IMG/VR virus record: IMGVR_UViG_3300037119_001810
Coordinates: 1-60,930 of that record
Source: a virus
Strand: one strand, 5' to 3'
DNA: 60,930 bases
Every line of letters starts with the position of its first letter. Within the stretch, counting starts at the first letter, position 1. Below the pieces are notes generated by a model. That model was not told where the DNA came from, made no database searches, and saw nothing but the letters and a program-made list of their open reading frames with translations. A program made the position numbers and the translations under genes. This document shows, piece by piece, positions 37,289 through 47,029 of this stretch.

Positions 37289-40200
37289 TCGCCCTCCTCC
37301 TCAACCACAGCCGCGTCGTCACGCGAGAAGGGGGACAGCGTAATCGAGACCGTCTCCTTGCCCGCCTCCTCGACCACCTTCACGGCGTCCAACTTCTGCG
37401 AGGCGACCACCGAGCGCAGCGTGCCGTTGGACCGCAGGGGGACGACCACACCGGGCACGAGGTGCTGGATCGAGATGACCGTGTCCGGGTTCAGCGTCGT
37501 GTTGTCCGGCACCCGAACGATGACGGGCGGCGGGTAGCGGTTGCTGATGGAGCGATCAGCGAAGTCCTCGAAGGACTCGATGACGGTAGCCAGCCCCTCC
37601 TGCGTGTAGGTCCCCGTCTCCTCCTCGGAGTCCGAGGCCCACGTGCTGCTCAGCATCTCGACCAGCCCGTAGGTCTCGTCGTTTCCAGAAACCAGCCGGT
37701 TCGCCTCGCCGTGGATTCCGTTGCCGTCCGAGACCGAGTACACGTTCGCCATGCTCATGCCGTACTCGCTGACGATGGGCGAGTCCCCCAAGTCGGCGTC
37801 GCGGAACTCCGGCAGGGTGCCGATTCGGTGCTTGGTTCCCCACAGCAGGATCGAGCGACCGACGGCGGCGTAGTCAAGCCCGGCGTTCGCTGCCATGTCG
37901 TCAATCTCCTCGAAGGCGGTACGGCTGTAGGCCGGGGTGGACCTGTACTGCATCGCGTCGTCGGAGCGGGAGAGCACCTGCAGGTAGGACAGGATGTTCG
38001 GGTCATCGGGGGCGAACACGTTCTGCAGGACCCGGCGAGCCCGGTCGACCACAGTGGTTCCGTGGCCGCTGCCGGTGTCGTTCATCTGCTGCTTGATGAT
38101 CCGCCGGTAGGCGTAGCCCATCACGTCCTTGGCGTCGATGGTCACCTTGTCCCGCTGGTAGGTGAGCAGGGTGATCGGCCCCTCCCACACGCGGTCCTTG
38201 GAGAAACCGTTGTCCCGCCAGATGACCAGTTCGTAGGCCCACGTCTGCAGCCGGGCGAGCAGGTTCCCGCAGTCCACGTCCCAGCCGGAGATGACGACCT
38301 CGGCGGTGCTGATGTCGTCGCGCTTGCGCTCCCAGTCCAAGTGGCTGATGCTGCCCAGCACCCCGACACGCTCCACGCCACCCCGTCGGTAGACCTCGAC
38401 CGTGTGCTTGCCACAGCCCAGCGTCGCCCCGTCAAGGGTGCCTGTGGGGATCGGGCGGACCTCGCCGGTAGCCCCGGCGGGGACGACCCAGAAGCGGGCG
38501 GGCTCACTGAACCCGGACTCCTCAAAGTCGGTGTCGGTGGTCTGCACCCGCCACTCGTAGTGGTTGGTCGCCTCGATGTGGAAGGAGTCCAGTCCGGTCC
38601 CGCTGGCCGTCAAGGTCAGGTCATCGAGTCGCCAGTCACCCGCATAGCCGTCGGTGATGTTGGTGTTTGCCGAGACGTAGACCAGCAGTCTCTCGCCCTC
38701 GGGGTGCCGCTTGAAGGACAGACGGTCCATGTCGGAGTTGATCGGGGTCATCTCCGAGAGACGGAACCAGCCACCGGTGTCCGGAACGCCTATCTCAGTT
38801 GGGGCGGCGGAAAAGAGGAACGCGGCGTACGGGTAGTTCATGTCGAGGCCCGAGCCATCCGGAAGGGTGGGGAAACTGTACCCAACAGTCAGGTCATCGT
38901 TGTACCAGACCATCTGGATAAGCAAGAACCCGTCCACGCCGGGCGGAATCCAGACCCACCCGTCCAGAGCGAAGGCGTTGTACTCCTCTGGAACCGTGAT
39001 GGTCTGCATGGTGACGGAGGTCGAACCGTCGTTCGTGGCCCCCGCTGTGTTGCTCAGTTTCATGTAGCGGGAGCCGGAGTGCGCGTTGGCCCCGTTGAGC
39101 ACGTTCGTGATGACGCTGGTCGGGTCCTCACCGTTGTAGTTGACGAACCAGTTGCCCGTGGTGCCGCCCTCGAAGTTGCCATCGGTCATCAGGTCTGCTT
39201 CGGGGATGTCGTCCTGCAGGAGGGTGAACGGCAGGTCGACGTACTCCTCGCTGCTGGCTCCGTCGAACACGGTGGCCCACTCCGGGTCACCGACCTTCCT
39301 GATCTGCACCGTCCGGAGGTACTGGTCGCGCGGGGGCTGGTACGTGTTGCGGTAGTTCCACCGCAGTTGCACGGAGTCGAGGTTTCCAGAAACCGCGATG
39401 TCGTCCTTGGGGTACACCGGCAGCGCAGGCGGGACCTGCGCCGGGATCGTGAAGCGCACCGGGTCCGACCACGGCGAGCGGTCCTGCTCGGGATAGGTGT
39501 CCTTGGCCGGTTCGAGCAGCCAGTTGGTCGCAGGGTTGATCCCCAGCGGACCGGGCTCGGTGACGACCGTTCCCTTGTTCGGGTACGGGTGGCCGTAGTC
39601 GAACGTCCGTGCCCTGATCTGCCACTCACCCGAGGGGAGAGCGCCCTTGCCCGGCTGGTGGTCCAGTGGTCCGTCAGGCCCCGCGCACACGATGGGGAAC
39701 CCGAGGTTGGCGATCATCGCCTCGTGGTAGGGGGTGCCCGGCAGTCCAGCCCAGTAGCGCGAGCCCCTGATGTGCCAAGCCTCACGCCGGACAGTGACCC
39801 ACTCACCAGCCCCCGAGTGGTAGAACTGCCAGTCGAACGGCATGTCTCGCCAGTCGGGGTCCGGGCTGTCCACGGTTGGCGCAGGCCGGTACTGGACGTG
39901 CAGCCCGTTCACGTCGTTGTTGTACTTCGCCGCGTCCTCCGGAGCCACCTCGTCCGGGTCAGCGGGGTTGATGAGCAACTGGACTTCGGTGCCCGGCAGG
40001 CCGAGCGAGCCGTTGACCGGGGAGACGATGGTCGGCTTCGCGGGGGTGCGGCTCGACCAGAACGACAGCGCGCGCCCGACGACGTTGATGTTGGCACCCG
40101 CGATGGGGGCATCGTTGGTCTTGCTCCACAGAGCGGAGTCGTTGATGATCGCGGAGGGGTAGAGCAGGACCCACCACTTGGTGTTCCAGAAGAACCCGCT

Positions 40201-40608
40201 GCTCGGGCTGGTGGGCAACTCGTACGTGTGCGTGATGGGGCCGGAGGTCGCGTACTCCGTGGACCGCCGACCGAGGTCGATCTTGTCCATCGGCAGGGCG
40301 AATATCTCCGCTGGCGTGGGGATGTAGCCCTCGGGGAACGCGCTGGCCCGGCAGATAATCATGCCGACGCCCAACTTCTTGCCGGGGTTCGCCGCGAAGT
40401 CCCCGGTGCTGAACGTCAGCGGGGCCTGCGCCATCAGGTTGTTGGGGTACGTCGTGAGGTTGAGCCCCGGACCCATGGGAACGGCGAGGCGGGTGATCGC
40501 CTCCACGTCGACTGAGCCCGGCGAGGCGAAGTGGTAGAGGCCCTTCTTCAAGCGCTTGGTGAGGGCGTCGTAACCCGCCAAGGTTCCGTCCCCGGACCAA
40601 GCCACCAT
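37285..40608 (-). CDS. Tail-associated protein with C-terminal ReqiPepy6 Gp37-like domain
   Basis: The 1107-aa protein combines a beta-rich N-terminal half with a carbohydrate-binding-like jelly-roll (about residues 480-660, DGNFEGGTTGNW) and FN3-like strands. From about 730 on, a domain resembles the siphovirus Gp37-like/tail hub family: VERVGVLGSISHLDWERKRDD, RVWEGPI, DAKDVMGYAYRR. Such proteins form the hub that closes the tail tip and often bind or cut host glycans. It follows the distal tail gene. Two family-1 sites encode VSGN in linkers. Confidence 0.75.
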   Translation of the reverse strand: MVAWSGDGTLAGYDALTKRLKKGLYHFASPGSVDVEAITRLAVPMGPGLNLTTYPNNLMAQAPLTFSTGDFAANPGKKLGVGMIICRASAFPEGYIPTPAEIFALPMDKIDLGRRSTEYATSGPITHTYELPTSPSSGFFWNTKWWVLLYPSAIINDSALWSKTNDAPIAGANINVVGRALSFWSSRTPAKPTIVSPVNGSLGLPGTEVQLLINPADPDEVAPEDAAKYNNDVNGLHVQYRPAPTVDSPDPDWRDMPFDWQFYHSGAGEWVTVRREAWHIRGSRYWAGLPGTPYHEAMIANLGFPIVCAGPDGPLDHQPGKGALPSGEWQIRARTFDYGHPYPNKGTVVTEPGPLGINPATNWLLEPAKDTYPEQDRSPWSDPVRFTIPAQVPPALPVYPKDDIAVSGNLDSVQLRWNYRNTYQPPRDQYLRTVQIRKVGDPEWATVFDGASSEEYVDLPFTLLQDDIPEADLMTDGNFEGGTTGNWFVNYNGEDPTSVITNVLNGANAHSGSRYMKLSNTAGATNDGSTSVTMQTITVPEEYNAFALDGWVWIPPGVDGFLLIQMVWYNDDLTVGYSFPTLPDGSGLDMNYPYAAFLFSAAPTEIGVPDTGGWFRLSEMTPINSDMDRLSFKRHPEGERLLVYVSANTNITDGYAGDWRLDDLTLTASGTGLDSFHIEATNHYEWRVQTTDTDFEESGFSEPARFWVVPAGATGEVRPIPTGTLDGATLGCGKHTVEVYRRGGVERVGVLGSISHLDWERKRDDISTAEVVISGWDVDCGNLLARLQTWAYELVIWRDNGFSKDRVWEGPITLLTYQRDKVTIDAKDVMGYAYRRIIKQQMNDTGSGHGTTVVDRARRVLQNVFAPDDPNILSYLQVLSRSDDAMQYRSTPAYSRTAFEEIDDMAANAGLDYAAVGRSILLWGTKHRIGTLPEFRDADLGDSPIVSEYGMSMANVYSVSDGNGIHGEANRLVSGNDETYGLVEMLSSTWASDSEEETGTYTQEGLATVIESFEDFADRSISNRYPPPVIVRVPDNTTLNPDTVISIQHLVPGVVVPLRSNGTLRSVVASQKLDAVKVVEEAGKETVSITLSPFSRDDAAVVEEEGE

Positions 40609-40638
40609 CTGCGTACTCCTCTATCGTTTCTGGAAACC

Positions 40639-41871
40639 CTAGTCGGACTTGGCGGTGAACGCCGCAGAGAGCCGAACGTCCCCGTCGCCCTCGACCCCGG
40701 AACCCTCGGTGAACACGTCGAGCGTGACCAGCAGATTGTCGGGATCGTTGAACGCCGTCCACTCTACAGGCTTGGCGTCGGGCGAGTAGACGAGACTGTC
40801 GGTGCGGCGCACGTAGTCGCTGACGCCATCCCAGACGTACGCGGCCTTCTGCTCGCCGTCGATGATGAACTCGTCCCCGGCGGGGAGGTAGGACACGACG
40901 ACGCTGAACAGCGGCCCGCACTGGTCACTGGTCAGGGAGTCGCCCGGCCACACCGAGACGCGCACCATCCGGGCGTCGGTGTCGGTGGTCAGGGTCAGCA
41001 CCGGGACGACGTTCAAGGTGTGCGGCTCCGGTGCGGAGAGCCGAGCCCAGAAGCGGTCGAAGGTCATGCCCTCCGAGATGTTCCAGCCAGCCGGGTAGAA
41101 CTCCGGCGCGGTCGGGCTCGCCACCAGCGCAGGGTGCAGGGGGTCGTAGATCGGCGTGTAGTCGTAGACCGGGCACGAGGTCTCCACCAGTGCCAGCGAA
41201 CCGGACACGATGATGTCGCCCTCCGGGTCCAGCCCGCCGAGGTCGGTCAGCAGGGTGACGGGCTCGCCGTACTCGAACGGGTCGTCACAGGTCAGCGTGA
41301 ACGTAGCCAGCCACGTGACCGAGCACTCGACCGACCGCTTGCGGGTGACGGAGGTCCCTCGGGTCAGGCGTACCTGCCTGCGGTGCGCTACGGGGGCGTC
41401 AGCGGCCTTGTAGCGCATGTACCGAAGGTCGGAGCCCGAGCAGGCGTTGCGGCCCGCAGAGGCCCGCAGGATGCGATCCAGCCACCGCTTGCCGTACTCC
41501 GCCCCCCGGTCCGTACTGGCGACGAGGGCGACAGAGGCCACGATGGGCAGGGTGGCGTTGCGCTGCTGGCCGGAGCGCCCGCCGTCGGTGACGTACTCGG
41601 TGGTCGACGCCTCGGTGGTGGAGTCGTCCAGTCCGGGGAACCCGAGCGGGACGATCCCGGCGAACTCCATGCTGGCCGGGTGGGACGCGTCGTACCAAGG
41701 CGCTTCGGTGATCGCGTCGTAGTCGACACCGCCCCGTGCGTCCTCGATCCACTGCACGGTGCCGGGGGTGATCCACACGGAGTCGATGCCGAGCGCTCCC
41801 GCCAACTGCGCGGTGCGGGAGAGGTTGACAATCTCCGTGCCGTTGAACTCGATCCAGCCGTCGTATGCCAT
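40639..41871 (-). CDS. Distal tail (Dit-like) minor tail protein
   Basis: The 410-aa protein directly follows the tape measure, the usual place of Dit. The N-terminus (YDGWIEFNGTEIVNLSR) fits the opening beta strands of actinophage Dit-like proteins, and later parts are beta-rich. Dit forms the ring joining the tail tube to the tip. Classification rests on position and style. Confidence 0.7.
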   Translation of the reverse strand: MAYDGWIEFNGTEIVNLSRTAQLAGALGIDSVWITPGTVQWIEDARGGVDYDAITEAPWYDASHPASMEFAGIVPLGFPGLDDSTTEASTTEYVTDGGRSGQQRNATLPIVASVALVASTDRGAEYGKRWLDRILRASAGRNACSGSDLRYMRYKAADAPVAHRRQVRLTRGTSVTRKRSVECSVTWLATFTLTCDDPFEYGEPVTLLTDLGGLDPEGDIIVSGSLALVETSCPVYDYTPIYDPLHPALVASPTAPEFYPAGWNISEGMTFDRFWARLSAPEPHTLNVVPVLTLTTDTDARMVRVSVWPGDSLTSDQCGPLFSVVVSYLPAGDEFIIDGEQKAAYVWDGVSDYVRRTDSLVYSPDAKPVEWTAFNDPDNLLVTLDVFTEGSGVEGDGDVRLSAAFTAKSD

Positions 41872-41872
41872 G

Positions 41873-44800
41873 TCAGGGGAGCCTTCCCACTACTTCGTTC
41901 AGCACCTCGTTGGCGACGGCCATCGGGTCCTCGGTCGGGGTGTTGACCACGAGGTCGCGGAACATAGGCCCGCGCTCGTTTCCAGAAACCCCCGGACCAC
42001 CCGCCGGAGGAGGTCCGCCGCCGGGGTTGATGGAGATGAACCGGGCCAGCGCCTCGCTGGCGTTTCCGACCTTGACGTGCTGGTCCTGCAGGCCGAGCAC
42101 AGCGCCGTCGCCCACGTCTCCCATCATGGCCCGCAGGACACGGGACGGGGACGCGATGCCGAGGGCTCGCTTGATCTGTGCGGCGATGCTGACACCGAGG
42201 TTGTAGGCAGCCGCGTCGAGGTGGGCCGACAGGCTGGTGAGGCCGTCCACGAGACCCTGCGCAGCGTCCACACCGGCCTGATACATCCGGCTGCTGGTCT
42301 CGTCCCCGAGGGTGTCCGCGATGCTGTTGATCTGGCCGACCAGCGAGTTCACGTTCTGGATGGAGCCGTTGCCGCCGCTGAGCAGTGCCTCCGCGAACGT
42401 CGAGCCCTGCTCGACCCCGGCGTCCACGATCTGCTTGTACGCGTCGTTGGACAACCCCTGAGCCAGCAGCAGTTTGAGGTTGGTCTGGAACGCCTTGATC
42501 TTGTCGAGCCGGGTCTGCAGGTTCGACGTGATGTCGGTGGCCGTGAGCGCCTGCTCCACCCCCGCGATGCTCTGCGCCTGAGCGGAGAGCAGGGAGCCGA
42601 ACGACTTGATCGACTCGGCCACCTGATTGCGGTAGTCGTCGCGCATGGCGATGGCGTCCTGCAACTTGCTGTTCGCATCCGACAGCATGTCGGCCAGCCG
42701 TTCGCGCGCCTCTGCGAACTCCGCCAGCGTGACGTTGGTCGTGGCGAGTCCGGCCAGCATCCGCTGGACGTTGGACTCCTTGATGACCCGCTGCGTGTTG
42801 AGGATCTGTGCGGCCCTGTTGAGCCGGGTCTGGTTGGCGAGCGCGGCCTTCAAGTCCCGCTGCGCCGCCTTCACCTTCGCCAGCGCCACCTTGGCAGCCT
42901 TCTTGCTGGTCGCGTTGGCGAGACTCGACGCGGCGCTGTTGAGGGCAGAGCGGGCGGTGTTGACGGACTCCGCCCCGCCGGTCGTGAGGTTGCCCATCAG
43001 GGTGTTGAGCGAGTCCTGCACGTTGCTGCCACCGGAAGCCCTCGCGGCGTCCTGCGCACCCTTGGCCGCTGCCTTGTTCAGCGTGAGCATCGCGTTCTTG
43101 ATCTGCGACGAGACCGACGGCCCCTGCTTGATGAGCGAGTTGGCCCACTTCTTCCACGGGTTGCGCCACTGCTTCTTCGGCTTGTACCCACCACGGTCAA
43201 TCGACGTTGCGTTGAGCGCGTCCAGCCCGAGCGACTGCAACTTGGGCATCGTGAACTTCGGCATCTCCGGCATCTGGAACGACTGCGAACCGAGACCCGA
43301 CGCGGCGAGCAGGGAGTTCCCGATGGAGAACGCCGCCGCACCGACGCGCTGAGCGGTCCGCTCGGCGGAGTCACCGACCACGCCGAAGGCCGCTGAGAGA
43401 ACCTGCAGCGGACCCATGGCAATCGACAGAGCCTTGGGGAGCGCCCACCCGATCACGCTGACCAGCGGCCCGAGCAACTGGGTGATGATGTTGATGATGG
43501 TGGCGAGGTGGCCCAACCCGTCCCCGACGCCCTTGATGACCCCGGAGTTGTAGAGCGAGATGAACGCGTTGCCTATCGCCTCGATGACGGCCCACAGTTG
43601 GGAGCCGAACTGGATGGCGTCGTTGAACCACCGCTGCAGCGAACCGTCGGCCTGCGCCCTCGTGATGGCGTCGGTGAAACTCTGGAACTTCCGGGACATG
43701 GCGTCAAAGACCGTGTTGCCTGCGGTCATCGCCTCCGGCGAGAACAACAACTTGCCGATGAACTCACCGAAGTCCCTGACGAAGCCCCACAGGGACTTCA
43801 ACGACAGGACCGCACGGTCAACGAACGTGGTGATGGCGTTCTGCCCCTGCGCCGAGGTGGCCCAGTTGGAGAAGCGCTCCCCGACCTGCGCGAGGTAGCC
43901 CGCGAACTGGTTGATGTACGGCATGAGCGCGGAGAACACACCCATCAGGCCGTTGAGGAAGCCACCGAGCGCCGTTGCCAGCCGGGTGACGATGCTGGGG
44001 AGGTAGACGGCGAGCGACTGCGAGAACATCTGGAAGCCCGGCCCCGACAGCGAGGCGGTGATGATGTTGCCTGCCTCAGCGAACGCCTTGCCCATGACCT
44101 GCGCCACCGGCACCGCCTGCATCAGCGCCTTCTGCAGGTTCATCGACCACGTGTCGAAGGCAGGAACCATGTCCTCCAACATGATCTGCCCGAGGCCGAC
44201 CATCTCCTCCTTCAACGGCCTGAACGCGGAGTCGAGGAGTTCCTTCTGCGCGTCGGTCATCGACATGAACGCGTTGGTCAGCAGGCCCCCGGCGATGACC
44301 ACGGTCCCGATGATCCCAGCGAGCCCGATGAGGCTGGCAACGAGAGCGCCCGCGATGGTGGCGGCAAGCGCTGTGACGAGGCCGAGCAGTGCGCCAACCA
44401 CGGAGGCCATCATCGCAAGAGCGACGACGACGATCCCGATGGCAGCGGCAGCCGCCGGACCGGACTTCGCCAGCCCCGCCATGAACCCGGCCCCGCCGCT
44501 GCCCATGCCAGCGAAGCCGCCCATCACCTTCTGCAGGAAGGACGCGTTGCTCGCAACCGAGGAGAACCCCGTGGTGAACGTCCCGAACATCTTGCCTGCG
44601 CCCTTGGTGACCTTGTCCATGATGCCGACCATGCCGCCGAGGGTCCTGCCGAAGATGTTGAGGAAGTTGTTACGCGAGTGCGCACCGAACAACCGACCGA
44701 TCCTGTCGGACAGGTCGCGTTCCTGACGGCCCCCGAGACCGCCCCCTCGGTTTCCAGAAACCCCGCCCCTGCCGATCAGGCCCTCGGCCTCCATGACCTT

Positions 44801-45241
44801 GCGGAGTTGACGCTCCAACCGGGTCGCAGAGTTCTCGGCGGTGCGCAGGGCGTGGGCCATCACGTCCAACTTGGCGGTGCTGGTCCGCTTGTTCAGCGCC
44901 TCGTCCAGCCGCTCCGACATCCGAGCCACAACTTCATCGGCGTCTCCGAGACGGGTACGAAGGGACTGCACCATGGCACTGCCCAACCGCTCACCCGATT
45001 CGGTCCCGGCCTTGTCCATGTCCGGACCCATCCGCGCAGCGAGTTGCCTGCCGAACTTGTTGCGGAGGCGGGAGATGAATCCCTCGGAGAAGTGATCCCC
45101 GTACCGCTTGCCGTGCCGTTCACCGGCCTTCTCGACTCCCGGCCCGGCCTCGTCAACCGAGTCGACAATCTCCTCGTTGATGCCATCGCCGTCAACGCTG
45201 AGGGCGACGTGGGCATTGGCGACTCGTGTACCGCGCCTCAT
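41873..45241 (-). CDS. Tape measure protein
   Basis: The 1122-aa protein is the longest in the genome and sets tail length. It shows a charged N-terminus, long hydrophobic helices (about 285-350, VVALAMMASVVGALLG), and a helical C-terminal half with heptad patterns. It follows the two chaperone ORFs. ATG 45241 has AAGGGG at good spacing. Family-1 sites occur only near its two ends (41978 and 44750), both read as VSGN in glycine-rich loops, leaving 2.76 kb free between them, the longest repeat-free stretch in the genome. Confidence 0.92.
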   Translation of the reverse strand: MRRGTRVANAHVALSVDGDGINEEIVDSVDEAGPGVEKAGERHGKRYGDHFSEGFISRLRNKFGRQLAARMGPDMDKAGTESGERLGSAMVQSLRTRLGDADEVVARMSERLDEALNKRTSTAKLDVMAHALRTAENSATRLERQLRKVMEAEGLIGRGGVSGNRGGGLGGRQERDLSDRIGRLFGAHSRNNFLNIFGRTLGGMVGIMDKVTKGAGKMFGTFTTGFSSVASNASFLQKVMGGFAGMGSGGAGFMAGLAKSGPAAAAAIGIVVVALAMMASVVGALLGLVTALAATIAGALVASLIGLAGIIGTVVIAGGLLTNAFMSMTDAQKELLDSAFRPLKEEMVGLGQIMLEDMVPAFDTWSMNLQKALMQAVPVAQVMGKAFAEAGNIITASLSGPGFQMFSQSLAVYLPSIVTRLATALGGFLNGLMGVFSALMPYINQFAGYLAQVGERFSNWATSAQGQNAITTFVDRAVLSLKSLWGFVRDFGEFIGKLLFSPEAMTAGNTVFDAMSRKFQSFTDAITRAQADGSLQRWFNDAIQFGSQLWAVIEAIGNAFISLYNSGVIKGVGDGLGHLATIINIITQLLGPLVSVIGWALPKALSIAMGPLQVLSAAFGVVGDSAERTAQRVGAAAFSIGNSLLAASGLGSQSFQMPEMPKFTMPKLQSLGLDALNATSIDRGGYKPKKQWRNPWKKWANSLIKQGPSVSSQIKNAMLTLNKAAAKGAQDAARASGGSNVQDSLNTLMGNLTTGGAESVNTARSALNSAASSLANATSKKAAKVALAKVKAAQRDLKAALANQTRLNRAAQILNTQRVIKESNVQRMLAGLATTNVTLAEFAEARERLADMLSDANSKLQDAIAMRDDYRNQVAESIKSFGSLLSAQAQSIAGVEQALTATDITSNLQTRLDKIKAFQTNLKLLLAQGLSNDAYKQIVDAGVEQGSTFAEALLSGGNGSIQNVNSLVGQINSIADTLGDETSSRMYQAGVDAAQGLVDGLTSLSAHLDAAAYNLGVSIAAQIKRALGIASPSRVLRAMMGDVGDGAVLGLQDQHVKVGNASEALARFISINPGGGPPPAGGPGVSGNERGPMFRDLVVNTPTEDPMAVANEVLNEVVGRLP

Positions 45242-45244
45242 CAA

Positions 45245-45526
45245 CTACCCCTTCGCCATCATGCTCATAAACGACTCCGACTCCATGTCTACGGCTGCCT
45301 CGCTGGTCGAGTCCTGCCAAGGCAGGAGGTCACCTAGGTCGGACAGCCACTCATCGAGTTTATCGTGCTCGACCCTCTCGATGGCCCAAGAGTAGACCAA
45401 GTTGGCGAAACGGTGGGGACGCTGGCGTATCAGGTTGATCTGGTAGTACGCCGCGTCTAGTTCGGCCCACCGCTCGGCTGCGATGGAGCAGAGCCGGACG
45501 GCGACTGGGTAGGGCGGGCGAACCAC
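45245..45526 (-). CDS. Second tail assembly chaperone ORF, -1 frame
   Basis: The ORF overlaps the 3' end of the first chaperone by 70 bp and lies in its -1 frame, the standard layout of lambda G/GT-type chaperones in which a programmed frameshift makes a fusion. I see no perfect slippery heptamer in the overlap; the -1 frame is open for at least 20 codons upstream. The product (AELDAAYYQINLIRQRP, WSDLGDLLPW type) resembles T-domain parts that bind the tape measure. Confidence 0.7.
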   Translation of the reverse strand: MVRPPYPVAVRLCSIAAERWAELDAAYYQINLIRQRPHRFANLVYSWAIERVEHDKLDEWLSDLGDLLPWQDSTSEAAVDMESESFMSMMAKG

Positions 45527-45906
45527 TCCTCGGTCAGGTGCTCGAAGATCTGCTCCACCATCGGCATCTTCAAGCGGCGCTTGGGATCGCGGTCGAGCAG
45601 CCGACCTTCGAGGTAGTCCTGATCCTCGTCACGCAGCGAGGACAGCATGATGTTGATGATCGCAGCGAACCGCTGGTCCTGCGACTGACCGCGACCCAGT
45701 GCCGCGAGCATGAACGCCAGTTGGCCGTCGGTGGGCATGTAGGCCCGGAGCACCCGGTCGTCCACCTTGAACTCGACGTACGGGTCCTCATCGACCTCCG
45801 CCTCGGCTTCCTCCCGCGACTTGCCCTGCTCGACCAGCGCGACGATCTTCGCCTCGCGCTCGTCGTCCGCGACGACTTCCTCGACCGCTGTGATGAACTC
45901 CTTCAC
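45457..45906 (-). CDS. Tail assembly chaperone
   Basis: The 149-aa acidic protein precedes the tape measure. A conserved pattern (EFKVDDRVLRAYMPTDGQLAFMLAALG) is typical of actinophage chaperone G proteins, and the C-terminus is disordered (SPSGSAPSQPSGGPN). GTG 45906 has AGAAGGAG 6 nt upstream. The longer frame to 45954 covers the promoter and is rejected. The chaperone keeps the tape measure soluble until the tail is built. Confidence 0.8.
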   Translation of the reverse strand: MKEFITAVEEVVADDEREAKIVALVEQGKSREEAEAEVDEDPYVEFKVDDRVLRAYMPTDGQLAFMLAALGRGQSQDQRFAAIINIMLSSLRDEDQDYLEGRLLDRDPKRRLKMPMVEQIFEHLTEEWFARPTQSPSGSAPSQPSGGPN

Positions 45907-45944
45907 GGGAGTCTCCTTCTCTAGTGGGAACCCTAACGTGTCGT

Positions 45945-45953
45945 ACGGTACCA
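45945..45953 (-). promoter_or_regulatory. Tail-gene promoter abutted by a family-1 site
   Basis: The minus strand reads GTTTCTGGAAAC-CG-TGGTACCGT. The family-1 site ends 5 nt before the -10 hexamer. A protein on the site would sit over the -35/spacer region. Transcription would give a roughly 35-nt leader for the chaperone. Confidence 0.6.
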
Positions 45954-45972
45954 CGGTTTCCAGAAACCACGA

Positions 45973-47025
45973 TCAGGCGATGGCGCTTCTGTTCTTGTGG
46001 TTCGTCGTGACGCCCTTGCGCTGGATGGAGAAGAACCAGTAGGGCACGCCGTCGGACATCCCGTGCCGCAGGTCGAGAATCCTCGCTCCGGGGAACTGAC
46101 CCCGGATCGCCTCGATGAGAGTCCGCTCCTCGGACCGCAGCGCTGCCATCCGCTGCAAGTGCGCGGCCTCAGCCCTCGTCACCTTGCGGGTTGCCTTCGC
46201 CGCCGGAGCCTGCTTGGGCTTCGCCGTCGACTTGGCCTTGGCAGCGGGCTTGGGCTTGACAGCCGCCTTCTTCTTGGCTCGCTGCTTGTCCACCATCGCC
46301 TGCTCGACGTACTTGGCGTGCGCCCTGCTGCCCACGCCGCCGCCACGGCCCAGACCTCCGCCCTTGTCCCACACCTCGTCGCGCCACGAGCGCCACTCCG
46401 CCAAGGACGCCCTGAACCCTGCGTCAGCCGGGGTGTTGCCGAGGAAGTCGAGCATCCCCGTCGGCATGGAGTTCAGCACGCCGCTGATCGTCGGGTCACC
46501 GGGAACTTGGAACGAGCGCAGTCGCATGGACTGGAAGGCGCGCTTCAAGCCCTTGTCGAAGAAGAACTGCCCCCTCTGACCCCGGATCATCACGGGTGAG
46601 ACCTTGCGCGTACCGATGCCGCCGGGACGCCACGTCGCCTCGTACAGGCTCGCGCTGCCCCGCTGCCACGGCGGGAGCACCTTGGCCTCGTAGGGTCCGT
46701 TGCCCGCGTAGACACCCGTGCCCTGATCCACGTAGTAGGCGTGCGGAGCGGTGGAGCCGACGGCACCGTAGACGCGCTGCTTGTCCCGTCCGTTGCCCCA
46801 GAAGCGGGGCCGGGCGCTGACGATGGTGGCCTTCAACGGCTTGCCGTAGTGATCCCACCGGGGACGCTTGTTGGTCGGTGCCTCCGCAATCGTGGCGGAG
46901 CGGATTCGACCCGTGAACCGATTGGCCCAGTTGTGGACCTGCCCACCCGGCATGAACAGCACCTCGGCGTTGGCCTCGACCGTGATGTTCGCGCCGCGAT
47001 TTCGTATCCGACGGACGACGGGCAC
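45973..47025 (-). CDS. Neck protein (HK97 gp10-like) with Lys-rich extension
   Basis: The 350-aa protein has an N-terminal region found in gp10-like neck proteins (residues 1-150, ITVEANAEVLF, then HAYYVDQGTG). About residues 245-300 are a basic AKPK-type stretch, and the C-terminal 60 residues (LIEAIRGQFPGARILDLRHG) form another small domain. Its place, between connector and chaperone, supports a head-tail joining role. Confidence 0.65.
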   Translation of the reverse strand: MPVVRRIRNRGANITVEANAEVLFMPGGQVHNWANRFTGRIRSATIAEAPTNKRPRWDHYGKPLKATIVSARPRFWGNGRDKQRVYGAVGSTAPHAYYVDQGTGVYAGNGPYEAKVLPPWQRGSASLYEATWRPGGIGTRKVSPVMIRGQRGQFFFDKGLKRAFQSMRLRSFQVPGDPTISGVLNSMPTGMLDFLGNTPADAGFRASLAEWRSWRDEVWDKGGGLGRGGGVGSRAHAKYVEQAMVDKQRAKKKAAVKPKPAAKAKSTAKPKQAPAAKATRKVTRAEAAHLQRMAALRSEERTLIEAIRGQFPGARILDLRHGMSDGVPYWFFSIQRKGVTTNHKNRSAIA

Positions 47026-47029
47026 GGGG

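Noticed and set aside
37462-40515. Very long plus-strand ORF of 1017 codons opposite the tail hub gene
   Set aside because: It is the shadow of a GC-rich gene; the minus strand has the recognisable Gp37-like domain and proper start overlaps.
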